Source of the DNA: Anaerolineales bacterium
GTDB lineage: Bacteria; Chloroflexota; Anaerolineae; Anaerolineales; UBA11858
Assembly (NCBI GenBank): GCA_028278545.1
Contig: JANQED010000165.1
Coordinates: 62,001-126,000, forward strand
DNA length: 64,000 nt
Direction of reading: 5' to 3'
A model generated the notes under the pieces. The model did no database searches, had not been told where the DNA came from, and saw nothing but the letters and a program-made list of their open reading frames with translations. This document shows positions 26,889 to 36,210 of the stretch, piece after piece. A program made the position numbers and the translations under genes. Each line of letters opens with the position of its first letter. Within the stretch, counting starts at the first letter, position 1.

Positions 26889-27379
26889 TTGGACTCCAAA
26901 GCCACCGGGGCACGGCCGCGCGCCTTTTTGGGGTGGCGCATCTCCATTAGGGGGATGCCAACACCGTAGGTGATGAAGTCGCCCATGGGCTCGATCTCAA
27001 TCACAGACATGGTCGCCAGCTTTTCTTTGTCCGTTTCCAGGCCGCGGAATAAAGCGCGCAGCACATCATCCCCTACATTTTCTGGCTTGATCACGTTTGC
27101 CTTTCCGGAGAAAGTGATCGTCGCGGCGGGGATCTTTATCCATGGCATAACTGGAATGCGCTTGGCGATAGGCACCGTAATCGAGATATTTGGGTTGGTT
27201 TGCGCATGACGCGCTTTCCAGGTGTCTTTCCCTGTAGCAATATAGAGTTTGCGCTCATGCACGATATAAACGATGCCGACCGTACGCGCTTCTCCTTTTG
27301 CCGTCACCACCCCCAAAACGGCAAAAAGTTCTTTTTCTAGCTCTTTCCAAACCTGCTTGCTTTTTAGTTGAGTAGGCAT
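26885..27379 (-). CDS. Pyridoxamine-5'-phosphate oxidase family protein
   Basis: A 164-aa split-barrel flavoprotein-like protein, started at the ATG at 27379 (GGAG 8 bases upstream) rather than 38 codons earlier. The pattern FAVLGVVTAKGEARTVGIVYIVHERKLYIATGKDTWKARH is the usual FMN-binding half-barrel. Members reduce F420 or FMN-linked substrates or bind heme; this one cannot be assigned a substrate. It is coupled to the DUF998 gene. Confidence 0.85.
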   Translation of the reverse strand: MPTQLKSKQVWKELEKELFAVLGVVTAKGEARTVGIVYIVHERKLYIATGKDTWKARHAQTNPNISITVPIAKRIPVMPWIKIPAATITFSGKANVIKPENVGDDVLRALFRGLETDKEKLATMSVIEIEPMGDFITYGVGIPLMEMRHPKKARGRAPVALESK

Positions 27380-27498
27380 ATTAATCTCCGGGGAATATTC
27401 TTTAAATTTGTCCGTTATTTTGTGAACTTGTCTTTCTGAGTGGGGTGGATTTTCGGGCTTGAACCTGGTCAGGATCACCACCGCCCAAACCATGACCT

Positions 27499-27507
27499 TG
27501 TTATAAT
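27499..27507 (+). promoter_or_regulatory. Extended -10 promoter
   Basis: TGTTATAAT matches TGnTATAAT exactly, about 90 bases before the GT-B gene at 27596, in the gap divergent from the oxidase gene. Confidence 0.55.
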
Positions 27508-27595
27508 TGGATTTAACCGAAAATTAACGATCTATTACCTTGTGCTTAACAATTTTTCGTTAAAATCGGTGCATCTCTATTCCGACTTCAAAGCC

Positions 27596-28630
27596 ATGAA
27601 AAAAAGCATCCTTTTCGTTTGCGGCTCGTTGAATCAAACTTCGATCATGCACCAGATTTCGAGCCATTTGTCTGGTTACAACCATTTCTTTACGCCGTTC
27701 TACGCCGATGGTTTTCTCAAGAAGCTGAGCGAGGCGAGCTGGTTGGAGTTCACGATTTTAGGGGAACGCCATCGTAACAATACCGAGGCCTATCTTCGGA
27801 GGGAGGGGTTGGCGGTTGATTACGGCGGGCGCGCTCGTGATTATGATCTGGTCGTCACCGGAACTGATACCCTGGTTCAAAAGAACATCCGTGGAAATCG
27901 TTTGATCCTCGTTCAAGAAGGCATCATGGAGGCGGAGAGTTTTCTATATCTGCTGGTAAAGTACCTCAAGCTGCCTCGTTTTCTCGCCAACACCGCCGCG
28001 ACCGGGTTATCTGATGTTTATGATGTCTTCTGTGTGGCCTCACAAGGGTATCGCGATCTATTCATTCGCAAAGGGGTAAAGCCTGGGAAGATTGCTGTGA
28101 CCGGGATTCCTAATTTCGATAATATCGTTTCCTTTTACGATAACGACTTTCCGTATCGCGATTACGTCTTGGTTGCGACTTCACCACTAAGGGAGACTTT
28201 TCGGCGTGATAATCGAGTGAAGTTTATTCGCCAGGCTCGTGAAGTCGCGGACGGCAGACAAATGATATTCAAGCTGCATCCGCTTGAAAAACTCAACCGT
28301 GCCCGGCGCGAAATAGAGCGCCATGCACCCGGGGCATTGGTTTTGTCGGATGGTAATACGGATCACATGATCGCGAATTGCGCTGAACTGATCACCCAGT
28401 ATTCATCGGTGACGTTCATCGGCCTCTCTCTGGGCAAGAAAGTGCACAGCTTGCTGGATTTGGACGAGATGCGCTCATTGCTGCCTTTGCAAAACGGCGG
28501 CACCTCTGCGAATAAGATCGCCAGGATTTGCGAAAAGGTCATCAACATGCCTTTGGAAGAGTTGAGGGGCAGGCGTGCCCGGCAAAGGTATTCTCAGCGA
28601 GCGGAGTGGGGCAGTATTGATCTGTTGTGA
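27596..28630 (+). CDS. GT-B fold glycosyl/glycerophosphotransferase-like protein
   Basis: A 344-aa protein starting at MKKSILFVCG (27596); upstream in-frame codons run through the promoter and are rejected. The C-terminal half has FKLHPLEKLNRAR and AELITQYSSVTFIGLSLGKKVH, the pattern of CDP-glycerol glycerophosphotransferases and capsule-polysaccharide transferases, where His and Ser/Glu contact the donor phosphate. No clear ribosome binding site is seen. Its last 37 bases overlap the convergent acyltransferase gene. The donor and acceptor are unknown. Confidence 0.72.
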   Translation: MKKSILFVCGSLNQTSIMHQISSHLSGYNHFFTPFYADGFLKKLSEASWLEFTILGERHRNNTEAYLRREGLAVDYGGRARDYDLVVTGTDTLVQKNIRGNRLILVQEGIMEAESFLYLLVKYLKLPRFLANTAATGLSDVYDVFCVASQGYRDLFIRKGVKPGKIAVTGIPNFDNIVSFYDNDFPYRDYVLVATSPLRETFRRDNRVKFIRQAREVADGRQMIFKLHPLEKLNRARREIERHAPGALVLSDGNTDHMIANCAELITQYSSVTFIGLSLGKKVHSLLDLDEMRSLLPLQNGGTSANKIARICEKVINMPLEELRGRRARQRYSQRAEWGSIDLL

Positions 28631-29496
28631 AAGGCCAGCAGCTCTTGGGCGCGCTGGACGATCTCCTGTCCCAAATTGGAGAAATCCCTGGCTTTGAACT
28701 CATTGTTGGTTAGAGGGGAGGAGAAGGTGACTGTTGGGGACAACAGCAGTTGTCCCGGGGCTACTATCTGTCTGATGACTTGAACGAATTCCGATATGCG
28801 TTGTTTATCTCGGCGCTCTTTTCGGAAGCGGGTGAAAAGATGGCGAATGTAGGTAGGAGATAGAACGCCGCTGACGATGGTCAGCATCAATTGGGTTTGT
28901 GGGGCTCTACGCAAGAAGATTTCCACGCTACGAGACCATTTGCCGAGTTCTTCCTCTGCGCCAGGCATACAGGCCGGGTCAGGGTCAATGCCTCCGCTGG
29001 GGAAGATCAACAATGCACCACCGGATTTGAGGTGCCTGAGAGCGGAACGCACAACATTCATGCGCGTATTTGTATCCAGCGTGGTAAAAATCATGTGCGA
29101 CCGTGTGGCCGGTAGTTTTCTGAGAAATGGGATATTAGCCGCGATGATCTTGAAATCCCGCCGCGGGACATTGGCAGCAATCGTCAAGGCATCGTATGTG
29201 CCGGGATGATTGGCGGCGATCAGCAGTGGGCCTTCCTTGGGGATCTGCTCGGCGCCCTCCACGTGGACGTTCTTCACGAATTTAGGCAGAATCCAGCGAG
29301 CGCCTTCTTTGAAGTCATGCTTCTTGACGATCTGGTCGAAATTGAAGGCTATTTTCGCAAAACGATGCGTGGGTGTCCATACCAGGGGTGAAAGCAATTT
29401 CGCGATCAAACCTTTTTTGGAGACGCCCAAAGCCTTGAAAATTTCGTCTTTCATGGAGTGCGTCAGGGAGGTGATTCCAGAATCTTGTGATGTCAT
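28594..29496 (-). CDS. PlsC-like lysophospholipid acyltransferase
   Basis: A 300-aa acyltransferase. NHPGTYD is a variant of the catalytic NHxxxxD motif (the His-Asp pair is kept) and LLIFPSGGIDPDP stands in for the acyl-acceptor FPEGTR motif, with Gly instead of Glu. That change suggests a non-standard acceptor. There is no strong signal sequence. It follows the interrupted GT4 gene and a PAP2-like gene on the same strand, suggesting membrane glycolipid or lipid remodelling. Convergent overlap of 37 bases with the GT-B gene. Confidence 0.85.
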   Translation of the reverse strand: MTSQDSGITSLTHSMKDEIFKALGVSKKGLIAKLLSPLVWTPTHRFAKIAFNFDQIVKKHDFKEGARWILPKFVKNVHVEGAEQIPKEGPLLIAANHPGTYDALTIAANVPRRDFKIIAANIPFLRKLPATRSHMIFTTLDTNTRMNVVRSALRHLKSGGALLIFPSGGIDPDPACMPGAEEELGKWSRSVEIFLRRAPQTQLMLTIVSGVLSPTYIRHLFTRFRKERRDKQRISEFVQVIRQIVAPGQLLLSPTVTFSSPLTNNEFKARDFSNLGQEIVQRAQELLAFHNRSILPHSAR

Positions 29497-29587
29497 TTCT
29501 AGTCACATACTCGGCGCAATATCCCAATCAGGGACATCGCTTACAGGTTGAGTAATGCAAGTGTGCGATGTTGGTTTTAGGTTCTGT

Positions 29588-30733
29588 CTAATTATACGCT
29601 AGAGGCAGGCGATTGGTTTCGTTTTGTGAGATCAAATCCTCGAGTTCCCCCAGCAACTTGTCCAGAATGATCTTCCAGCTGCGCTTTTCGGCTCGCAAAC
29701 GCGCATAGGCGGCGAGTTTCTGGCGATAATCTGGGTATTCAACGAGTGTCTGGATGGAGCGGACAAATGAATCCACACATTCAGGATCGAAGAATAAACC
29801 GTTTTCTCCATCCCGGACGAAATCTACTACCCCGCCTGCGCGCGGCACGACAACGGGAAGGCCAGAAGCCATCGCTTCGAGCACCACATTTCCAAAGGTT
29901 TCATTGGCACTTGGGAAGGTGAAAATGTCTGCCGAGGCATAAGCTTGGGCCAGTTGTTTCCCTTTCAGGTATCCGGTGAAGACGGTTGGGGTGTTGGCAA
30001 ACAGATTTTCGAGAGTTTCACGCTCTGGGCCGTCCCCTATGATGGCAAGACGCACCTCGGGGATGGCTGCCAGCACAGAGCGGAGCATGTCGATCCTTTT
30101 CTCAGGGGCTAAACGGCCCACATAAAGCAGGAGAGGCGCCTCGGGCACACCATTGGTCAGGCGACTTCGCCAGGACTGGCTGTGCATCCTTGGGTTGAAC
30201 AAATCGGTGTCCACCCCGCGGCTCCAAACTTTGACTCACTTAAATCCCTGAGCACTGACCTCTTCCAAAGTGAACAGCGATGGGGCGAAATTCAGGTCGG
30301 CCTGATTGTGAATCCAGCGAAAATAGGCCCAAAGTGGGTCGCGCAGATATCCCATCCCCCAACGTTCGGCATATCCGGGGATATCGGTGTTGTAAGAGGC
30401 CACCACCGGGACGTTGTAACGCCGGCTGTAAAGCAAGCCGGCCATGCCCAGGGAGGCCGGATTGAGCAACAGGATCAAATCAGGCTTGAAGTCGTTGATT
30501 TCCTGACTGAAAGGAGTCCAGGGCGGCACAAGCCGTAGTTCGGGATAGATGGGAAAGGTGAAGCCAGGTAAACCGATGACGGGGGTTTGGGCACATTGTT
30601 TCGGACCCCCTTGAGGCGCAAACAGGATGCTCGCATGTCCCCTAAGGGCCAGGTGGTCTAAGAGATGGCAAATCGTGGTGACAATGCCGTCAACTTTTGG
30701 TAGAAAGGTTTCGGTGAAAATGGCGATGCGCAT
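29588..30733 (-). pseudogene. GT4 glycosyltransferase interrupted by an in-frame TGA
   Basis: Two pieces in the same frame form one GT4 enzyme of 381 codons. The N-terminal part (MRIAIFTETFLPKVDGIVTT) is the acceptor domain of MgtA/PimB/diacylglycerol-glucosyltransferase-like enzymes and ends at TGA (30238-30236, codon 166) after AQGFK. Reading through gives VKVWSRGVDTDLFNP, the normal family linker, then the donor domain with the E-x7-E element in NETFGNVVLEAM. Family members usually have Arg at the TGA position, so a CGA-to-TGA change is likely. Downstream GTG at 30214 could restart the second half. Confidence 0.88.
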
Positions 30734-31392
30734 CAGAGTGTCAAGCCTGGGCCATGCAAGCTCACCAGGTACAAGACAACCAGCATATATGCAATGCCTG
30801 CTAACGATCCGGCGATCGTTTGAGCGAGTTCATGGCGGTTGCGGCGAATCCTGGCCCAGGCGATGAGGGGAATAAGCAGCAAAACTGGAGCGGCAGGGAG
30901 GCCAAATAAGGCGAAAATGAAAATCGAAAATCCGGCGGCGGCTGTGCTGTGACCGCTGATTTTCCAACGCTGGGTTACGATGAGCAGAAAGGCGACTTGG
31001 ATCACGCCTGCTCCGGCAAAGACGATCAGAGGGTATGGCGCTGAGCTGGCTAGCATTACCAACCAGCCCATCGTAGATAGAACCAGCATCACCAACATGG
31101 GACGGAGGCGTTGTTCGCGCAGCTTGATGTGGAAATCGGTGATCTCACCTTGGCGAACTTTCCAGACGATGTAGAGGACTGGTAGCAGAACGGCCAGGAG
31201 CGTGTAAAAACCAGCCCATAACCAGGCACTGGCCGAACCAATTGCAGCGGCGGCAAGTCCAAGCCCGAGCACAATCAGCAAAGGCGGGCTGAACATCCGC
31301 GAAACCCAACGAGCGATTGTGACATCCCAATGTGTGGGGGCTAAGGGTTGGCTTGTTTCCAGGGCAGGGAGGTAGTTGCTTTCTAATTCCAT
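30733..31392 (-). CDS. PAP2-like membrane phosphatase (divergent)
   Basis: A 219-aa protein with about six transmembrane helices. KISGHSTAAAG and NRHELAQTIAGSLAG resemble the second (SGH) and third (SRxxxxxHxxxD) PAP2 phosphatase motifs, with Gln at the usual Asp position; the first motif is weak. It may dephosphorylate isoprenoid or lipid phosphates. AAGGAA lies upstream. Its TGA shares one base with the ATG of the GT4 gene (TGATG), so the two are coupled. Confidence 0.75.
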   Translation of the reverse strand: MELESNYLPALETSQPLAPTHWDVTIARWVSRMFSPPLLIVLGLGLAAAAIGSASAWLWAGFYTLLAVLLPVLYIVWKVRQGEITDFHIKLREQRLRPMLVMLVLSTMGWLVMLASSAPYPLIVFAGAGVIQVAFLLIVTQRWKISGHSTAAAGFSIFIFALFGLPAAPVLLLIPLIAWARIRRNRHELAQTIAGSLAGIAYMLVVLYLVSLHGPGLTL

Positions 31393-31658
31393 TCGATGTA
31401 TTCCTTATGCGACCACAAGTTCAATTCGTTCTTATCCAATCAAGCTTAGCAAATCTCTTTTAACAGAATGGTATGAGAGTGTTAACGTTGAGGGATGGTT
31501 CTGTTATGGCTTGGTTAATTCGTGCTCCGTTTTCCGCGAAGTTCTCGCCGCGGTGGTCATGACCTGCCAGTTGCGCTGCAATTTAACACGACCTTATTGG
31601 TGCGTTTAAGCTCCGTTAACAACGGTGTGGATAATATATATGTGCCATCTTGTTGTCA

Positions 31659-31751
31659 TAGACCCTGGGAACTGAATTCGCTAACGAAATGCTCAAAACA
31701 AAAAATAAATATCTCTCTAACCCCACTCTCAGAAGGAACTCCCAGGGTCTA
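31659..31751. repeat. 93-base element bounded by 12-bp perfect inverted repeats
   Basis: TAGACCCTGGGA (31659-31670) and TCCCAGGGTCTA (31740-31751) enclose 69 AT-rich bases. No target duplication is visible at the ends. It could be a miniature-transposon remnant or a long-range RNA hairpin. Confidence 0.5.
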
Positions 31752-31886
31752 TTGGCAGCAACATTCAAACTGCAATCCGATATAGAATAATCACCGGCCT
31801 CCTTGCAAAGATTGTCTTCGCTGCTCTTTCAATCGCACCCCATATCTCACCAAAATTTGTCTGCGTCTAACGTTGACACTACCGGC

Positions 31887-31922
31887 TACACTGGCGGCAT
31901 ACCTGCATCTGCCGCCAGTGTA
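31887..31922. terminator. Perfect 13-bp hairpin, terminator-like
   Basis: TACACTGGCGGCA and TGCCGCCAGTGTA enclose 10 bases; AATTT follows. It is GC-rich and stable, but the T run is poor. It lies about 135 bases after the end of the minus-strand 70-aa gene at 32057 and may end that transcript. Confidence 0.5.
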
Positions 31923-32056
31923 AATTTAACCAGTCGATCATCCTAAGGGTGTGGCTTATGTATCTTCTGAGATTTGATGGTTTGTTTCGCAGGGTTTATG
32001 GGTTAATGGCCACTTCGGGATTCAGGTAGTCCACAGCCACGATACGGTTTTCGATG

Positions 32057-32269
32057 CTAATCTAAAAGCATCATCTCGTAGTAGTGGCGGATTTCTTCTT
32101 GTATGAACTTCCTCATCCATTCATCGGATTGCGATGCGTCGATGAGTCGGTCGTTGTTCTTAACTCGGTCGATCAGATAGTGTAAAAACGACATTCCATT
32201 GTCGGGGAATGTGATGGGTTCGAGGGTTTCATCTTGGAGTTGGTATTCAAGTTGTTGATTTGTCAACAT
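32057..32269 (-). CDS. Small protein, unknown
   Basis: A 70-aa acidic protein starting at the ATG at 32269, which has AGGAAGGA upstream; earlier in-frame ATGs lie inside surE. It looks helical (SFLHYLIDRVKNNDRLIDA, MRKFIQEEIRHYYEMMLLD) with no membrane segment. No family recognised. It follows surE by 43 bases on the same strand. Confidence 0.6.
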   Translation of the reverse strand: MLTNQQLEYQLQDETLEPITFPDNGMSFLHYLIDRVKNNDRLIDASQSDEWMRKFIQEEIRHYYEMMLLD

Positions 32270-32312
32270 TTTGTCCTTCCTTATTTGTGCTTGCTGCCCA
32301 ACAAAACTTACG

Positions 32313-33119
32313 CTATGCGGGAACATCCTCGGTTTGAGATGTGTGTCTTTCCCATGACCAACGATTTAGTATATTTTGGGCAGGGTAAGCGGTTAGGTCT
32401 AGTTGCAGGGGAGTAACAGAGACATAGCCTCCATCCAGCGCGCCGATATCCGTACCTTCTTGGGGGATGCCAGTTGGCGCATCCCCGCCGATCCAATAGT
32501 ATGGTTTGCCGCGCGGGTCGATGCGTTTTTCCAGCCGGTCTCGATAAACGCGATTGCCCTGTCGAGTGACGCGGAAACCTTTTATGGCCTCTTCTGGCAG
32601 ATGAGGGATATTGACGTTGAGAAAAATTCCTTGAGGGAGTGAATTCTGAATGATGTTTGCCACTGTCGCTCGGGCAATCCGGGCCGCAGGTCTGTAATCG
32701 ATCAGACTGAGATGATTTTCTACTGAGCCGAGCGAAAAGGCCACCCCGGGGATATCCCAGATCATGGCCTCCATGGCAGCCGTCACCGTGCCGGAATAGG
32801 TTACATCATGCCCTAAATTGGGCATAGGATTGATCCCTGAAACGACGATATCGATTTTCTTATCGAAAAAACCGAAGACCCCCAATGCAACACAATCGGA
32901 GGGTGCGCCGTCGCTGGCATAAGCGATAGCACCGTCAGCCAAATATATCTGGCGAACTCTTAGAGGTCGTCCAATGGTTTTTACATGCCCCCCGCCAGAC
33001 CAGTTGCGGTCTGGGGCCAGGATCGAGACCTGGCCCAGTTTATACATCTCTTGGGCTAAAGCCAATAATCCAGGAGCATCGACCCCGTCATCGTTTGTAA
33101 CCAGGATATGTGTATCCAT
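32313..33119 (-). CDS. surE: 5'-/3'-nucleotidase SurE
   Basis: A 268-aa metal-dependent nucleotidase that removes phosphate from nucleoside monophosphates. The N-terminal TNDDGVDAPG supplies the metal aspartates, APDRNWSGGGH the Asn/Ser site, and VSGINPMPNLGHDVTYSGTV the third motif. Length is standard. An AGAGAG site precedes the ATG. It is not linked by strand to the purine cluster, but it could supply nucleosides for it. Confidence 0.93.
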   Translation of the reverse strand: MDTHILVTNDDGVDAPGLLALAQEMYKLGQVSILAPDRNWSGGGHVKTIGRPLRVRQIYLADGAIAYASDGAPSDCVALGVFGFFDKKIDIVVSGINPMPNLGHDVTYSGTVTAAMEAMIWDIPGVAFSLGSVENHLSLIDYRPAARIARATVANIIQNSLPQGIFLNVNIPHLPEEAIKGFRVTRQGNRVYRDRLEKRIDPRGKPYYWIGGDAPTGIPQEGTDIGALDGGYVSVTPLQLDLTAYPAQNILNRWSWERHTSQTEDVPA

Positions 33120-33409
33120 AACGCTCTCTTACAAATATAGAATATCTCAGGGATGTTAAGAACCCTGAACGGTTGGATTAACAGGCTGTCAAGATTGAGT
33201 AAATGTTCCATTAACGTCTCTCTGGTTGAAAATCTGGTTTTCCTGCAAGGGCTTCGTAAGAGGTCTCTTATCGCCATCTTGCTGTGGTATGCGCTGTAAT
33301 TGTTTGTTGGTATAATTCCCAAAATCCATGAAGAGTTTCGTTGATGCTGGATTATCTTTTGCCCCTTTGAATAGATGACTAGCAGAGAAACAACTGAAAG
33401 GAGCGAACC

Positions 33410-34288
33410 ATGAAAGGGCGAGACATTGTTTTGTTTGCTGTATTAACAGCCCTAGTGATTGCTGCCGGATTCTTGTCCAACGTGAAAGCCGATGACGACG
33501 ATGATCATGTGCTTAGTTTTGTGAACAAGACCACGAAGGATATTTATGTAGAAGTGAAAACGTCCCACGATCCGAATCCTGGGGACCGCGTTGAGAAAAG
33601 CTATTTTGTTCCTGCGGAAGGCTCGGACGATGTTCTTCTCGACGAGGGAACGTATTGGGTTTTCTATTGGGCTTGTGGTCAAGATCAACCCGGTGTCGAT
33701 CAACCCTTTGATATCAAGGTGAACCTGGATAATGATTATCAAATCATTGTTTATCCATGTGACGCAAACCCGACGAAACTGAATGTACGCAACCACCTGG
33801 CTGAAACCGTGACCCTTGAATTGATCGGATATGAGGAATACTCTTACGAAGTCGCACCGGGTTTGACGGCCGTAGAGGTTTTTTCTGGCGAGAATATTTA
33901 CAAGTATGACGCCTGTGATGGGGACTTCTCCGGCGTGGTAGACATAAAGAAGAATGGGACGTCATCGTTGACCCTGCCTTCTTGCGAATGGTTTGATGAT
34001 CCAGCAGTGGTCTATGGGGCAGGGAATATAGCCAAGTTCAATATCATCAATCATGCCTCTTTCCCCGTTATCCTGTCGATCATTGGCCCAATGAACGACC
34101 TGGTTGAAATAGGCCCTGGGGAAAACAGCCTGATCCTGGTGGCTGGCAGCTATGAATTCAGCTACTATCTGAATTATGAACTCGTCACGGGGAGTTTCTT
34201 TGTTCCGCCAAATGGGAATGGCGTATTGTTCCTGAGCCCTGAATATACGATTGACTACGGCTTGGTCGAACAGGAAGACCTTGAGTAA
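33410..34288 (+). CDS. Secreted beta-rich protein, unknown
   Basis: A 292-aa protein with a signal peptide (charged start, helix to about residue 24, probable cleavage after VKA) followed by an Asp run. The rest reads as three related modules of about 85 aa: each has a strand pattern N-x-x-VT/T-I/L-EL or similar, a GT/PG turn, a Y/F-W or SYxx segment and a Cys pair in two of them. Two of the modules carry conserved cysteines (ACGQDQ, YPCDA, YDACDG, PSCEW), suggesting disulfides. I recognise no family. AAAGGAG precedes the start. Confidence 0.75.
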   Translation: MKGRDIVLFAVLTALVIAAGFLSNVKADDDDDHVLSFVNKTTKDIYVEVKTSHDPNPGDRVEKSYFVPAEGSDDVLLDEGTYWVFYWACGQDQPGVDQPFDIKVNLDNDYQIIVYPCDANPTKLNVRNHLAETVTLELIGYEEYSYEVAPGLTAVEVFSGENIYKYDACDGDFSGVVDIKKNGTSSLTLPSCEWFDDPAVVYGAGNIAKFNIINHASFPVILSIIGPMNDLVEIGPGENSLILVAGSYEFSYYLNYELVTGSFFVPPNGNGVLFLSPEYTIDYGLVEQEDLE

Positions 34289-34373
34289 CCCTTAACAGAT
34301 TGTACGACGATTGCGCTCGACTTTGCTCGTTTGAAGTCGGGCGCTTCACTTATCCATGATGAAAGTCACAACA

Positions 34374-34389
34374 AGTTGTCTGACAATTG
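34374..34389. promoter_or_regulatory. Operator 1: GntR-type palindrome overlapping a -35 box
   Basis: TTGTCTGACAA (34376-34386) is a perfect palindrome around its central T and fits the GntR/FadR consensus TNGTNNNACNA. Its right end abuts the -35 TTGACT (34387-34392). With flanks it is the reverse complement of operator 2, so AGTTGTCTGACAATTG and CAATTGTCAGACAACT form a 16-bp inverted repeat. Confidence 0.75.
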
Positions 34390-34415
34390 ACTTTTGCAGG
34401 GATATTTGCTAAACT
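34387..34415 (+). promoter_or_regulatory. Promoter of the purine-catabolism operon
   Basis: TTGACT (34387-34392), a 17-base spacer and TAAACT (34410-34415). Operators 1 and 2 flank it, so repression by blocking polymerase or by looping is likely. The first gene downstream is the GT-C protein at 34579. Confidence 0.65.
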
Positions 34416-34417
34416 TA

Positions 34418-34433
34418 CAATTGTCAGACAACT
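34418..34433. promoter_or_regulatory. Operator 2: GntR-type palindrome at the transcription start
   Basis: TTGTCAGACAA (34421-34431) lies just after the -10 TAAACT, 45 bases centre-to-centre from operator 1, and is the exact complement-oriented copy of it with flanks. Confidence 0.75.
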
Positions 34434-34578
34434 AATATTTGGTCAATCATTTTCTTAAAATGATCCCCGACATGACCATTCTCCTTAATCATAAAGCGAC
34501 AATCTTATTGGGTGTGAACGACCACCGCCAGGTAATTGCGAATTACGGTCTAATGTTCGAAATGGAGCAAGTTGAAGC

Positions 34579-36210
34579 GTGACATCAGGGCATGTGGCTC
34601 CAGAGAATAATGGACTTGAAGCACGCTTCGATCGTAGAGCGGCTTTGTGGTTGCTTCTCATACTCACGGCCCTGATCATTGTGAGGAATGCCTGGATTGG
34701 AGATGATGCGTATATAACCATAAGGACGATAGAGAATTTCCTCAGCGGCTACGGGATAACGCATAACATCGCTGAGAGAGTCCAGACATACACGCATCCA
34801 TTATGGATGTTTTTACAAGCCGGCATATATTTCTTGCTGAACCGGGTGTTGGGGATTTATTTTTGGGCTGAATTCTATTATTTGAATGTCCTGATCTCCC
34901 TCTCCTTGTCGATCCTGGTGGTTTATCTGCTGGTATTTAACGCTGCACGATCTTTTGGTTCAGCCATCTTGGGAATGACCATCTTGGTCATGTCAAAGGC
35001 GTTTGTGGATTACTCAACTTCTGGCTTGGAGAATCCATTAACCCACTTGCTGTTGATCCTGTTTTTACTGGTATACCTGGCGGGAGAGAGCGGCCACCCC
35101 AGGAGGATGTTTTTTCTCGCCTTGATTGCGGCGTTGGGTGGACTCAACCGGCTGGACAGCTTACTTTTGTATCTGCCGGTATTATTTCATGTATTTTGGC
35201 AAAGTGAGGACAAGAAGAAAGCCTTCTATCAGGTATGCTTGGGCTTTTTGCCGCTGGTTGTTTGGGAGCTTTTCTCGCTTTTCTATTATGGGTTTTTCTT
35301 CCCCAACACCGCTTATTCAAAGCTGAATACTGGTATTCCCGCTACTCGTTTGGCTCGGCAAGGAATTTACTACTTTCTGAACTCGCTCAGCCTGGATCCA
35401 ATCACCTTATTGACGATTATTTTTTCATTACTTTTAACGGTTTTCTCGAAACAGCGCCGACATCTTCCCATCGTGATCGGTGTCCTATTGTATTTGCTTT
35501 ATACCATCAAAATAGGGGGCGATTTCATGTCGGGGCGCTTCTTTGCGGCCCCTTTGTTGATTTCTGTAGTGATCTTGACACGATATAAATTCGAGGACAT
35601 CAAGGTCTATGTGATGTTTCTCCTCATTGTGCTTATCGTTGGCCTTACTTCCCCTCGCCCCCCGATTATGGTTACTGCTCACCCCATCGAGCAGTTTGAG
35701 GGTAAGCCCAAAATCGATGAGAAGGGAGTATCCGATGAGCGGTTGTTTTACTTCAGGACAGCTGGCTTGCTGGTAGATAATCGCTCCCAGGTTTTTCCTG
35801 GCTCGCAGTATGCGGGCCGTCAATGGGTATCGGTAAAACAGACGCCGGAGGTAGAGATTGCAGGCGCCTTGGGGGATCATGGCTATGTGACCGGCCCGGA
35901 TGTGCATGTCATCGATCTGTTTGCCCTGTCTGATCCTTTGATGGCCAGACTGCCGACATTGGACCTGGAAGTTTGGCAGATCGGCCATTTTCGGCGCGAT
36001 ATTCCAGAGGGTTATCTCGAAAGCCTGGCTTCTGGCGAGAACAAAATAGAAGACCCCAATTTGGCACAATATTATGATAAGCTTAGGATAGTAATACGCG
36101 GCGATCTCTTCGATTGGGATCGGCTGGTTGAAATATGGAATCTCAACACCGGAAAATATGATCATTTACTTGAGGCGTATATTGCCGAAAAGGGAGCGGT
36201 GCAGTATTGA
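34579..36210 (+). CDS. GT-C family membrane glycosyltransferase (AftB-like)
   Basis: A 543-aa polytopic protein starting at GTG (TGGAGC about 10 bases before it). GDDAYITIRTIENFLSGYG with ERVQTYTHPLW is the signature of AftB-type arabinofuranosyl/GT-C transferases: the DD pair is the catalytic/metal site in the first extracytoplasmic loop. About ten helices follow and then a soluble C-terminal domain of roughly 150 aa. It uses a polyprenyl-phosphate sugar. Its TGA overlaps the adenine deaminase ATG (TGATG), so a cell-surface enzyme is translated in the same operon as purine catabolism, which is odd. Confidence 0.85.
   Translation: MTSGHVAPENNGLEARFDRRAALWLLLILTALIIVRNAWIGDDAYITIRTIENFLSGYGITHNIAERVQTYTHPLWMFLQAGIYFLLNRVLGIYFWAEFYYLNVLISLSLSILVVYLLVFNAARSFGSAILGMTILVMSKAFVDYSTSGLENPLTHLLLILFLLVYLAGESGHPRRMFFLALIAALGGLNRLDSLLLYLPVLFHVFWQSEDKKKAFYQVCLGFLPLVVWELFSLFYYGFFFPNTAYSKLNTGIPATRLARQGIYYFLNSLSLDPITLLTIIFSLLLTVFSKQRRHLPIVIGVLLYLLYTIKIGGDFMSGRFFAAPLLISVVILTRYKFEDIKVYVMFLLIVLIVGLTSPRPPIMVTAHPIEQFEGKPKIDEKGVSDERLFYFRTAGLLVDNRSQVFPGSQYAGRQWVSVKQTPEVEIAGALGDHGYVTGPDVHVIDLFALSDPLMARLPTLDLEVWQIGHFRRDIPEGYLESLASGENKIEDPNLAQYYDKLRIVIRGDLFDWDRLVEIWNLNTGKYDHLLEAYIAEKGAVQY

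Larger units (their letters stand above)
31393..32056. other. 664-base intergenic region with two hairpins
   Basis: No convincing gene: short frames here lack ribosome binding sites and family features. Two perfect inverted repeats stand out (31659-31751 and 31887-31922). The remainder is AT-rich with no recognised promoter or RNA. It separates the lipid/glycan operon from the surE group. Confidence 0.6.

Noticed and set aside
30236-30238. TGA as selenocysteine or recoded codon
   Set aside because: Family members have Arg here, there is no visible SECIS-type hairpin directly after, and other genes use TGA as stop.
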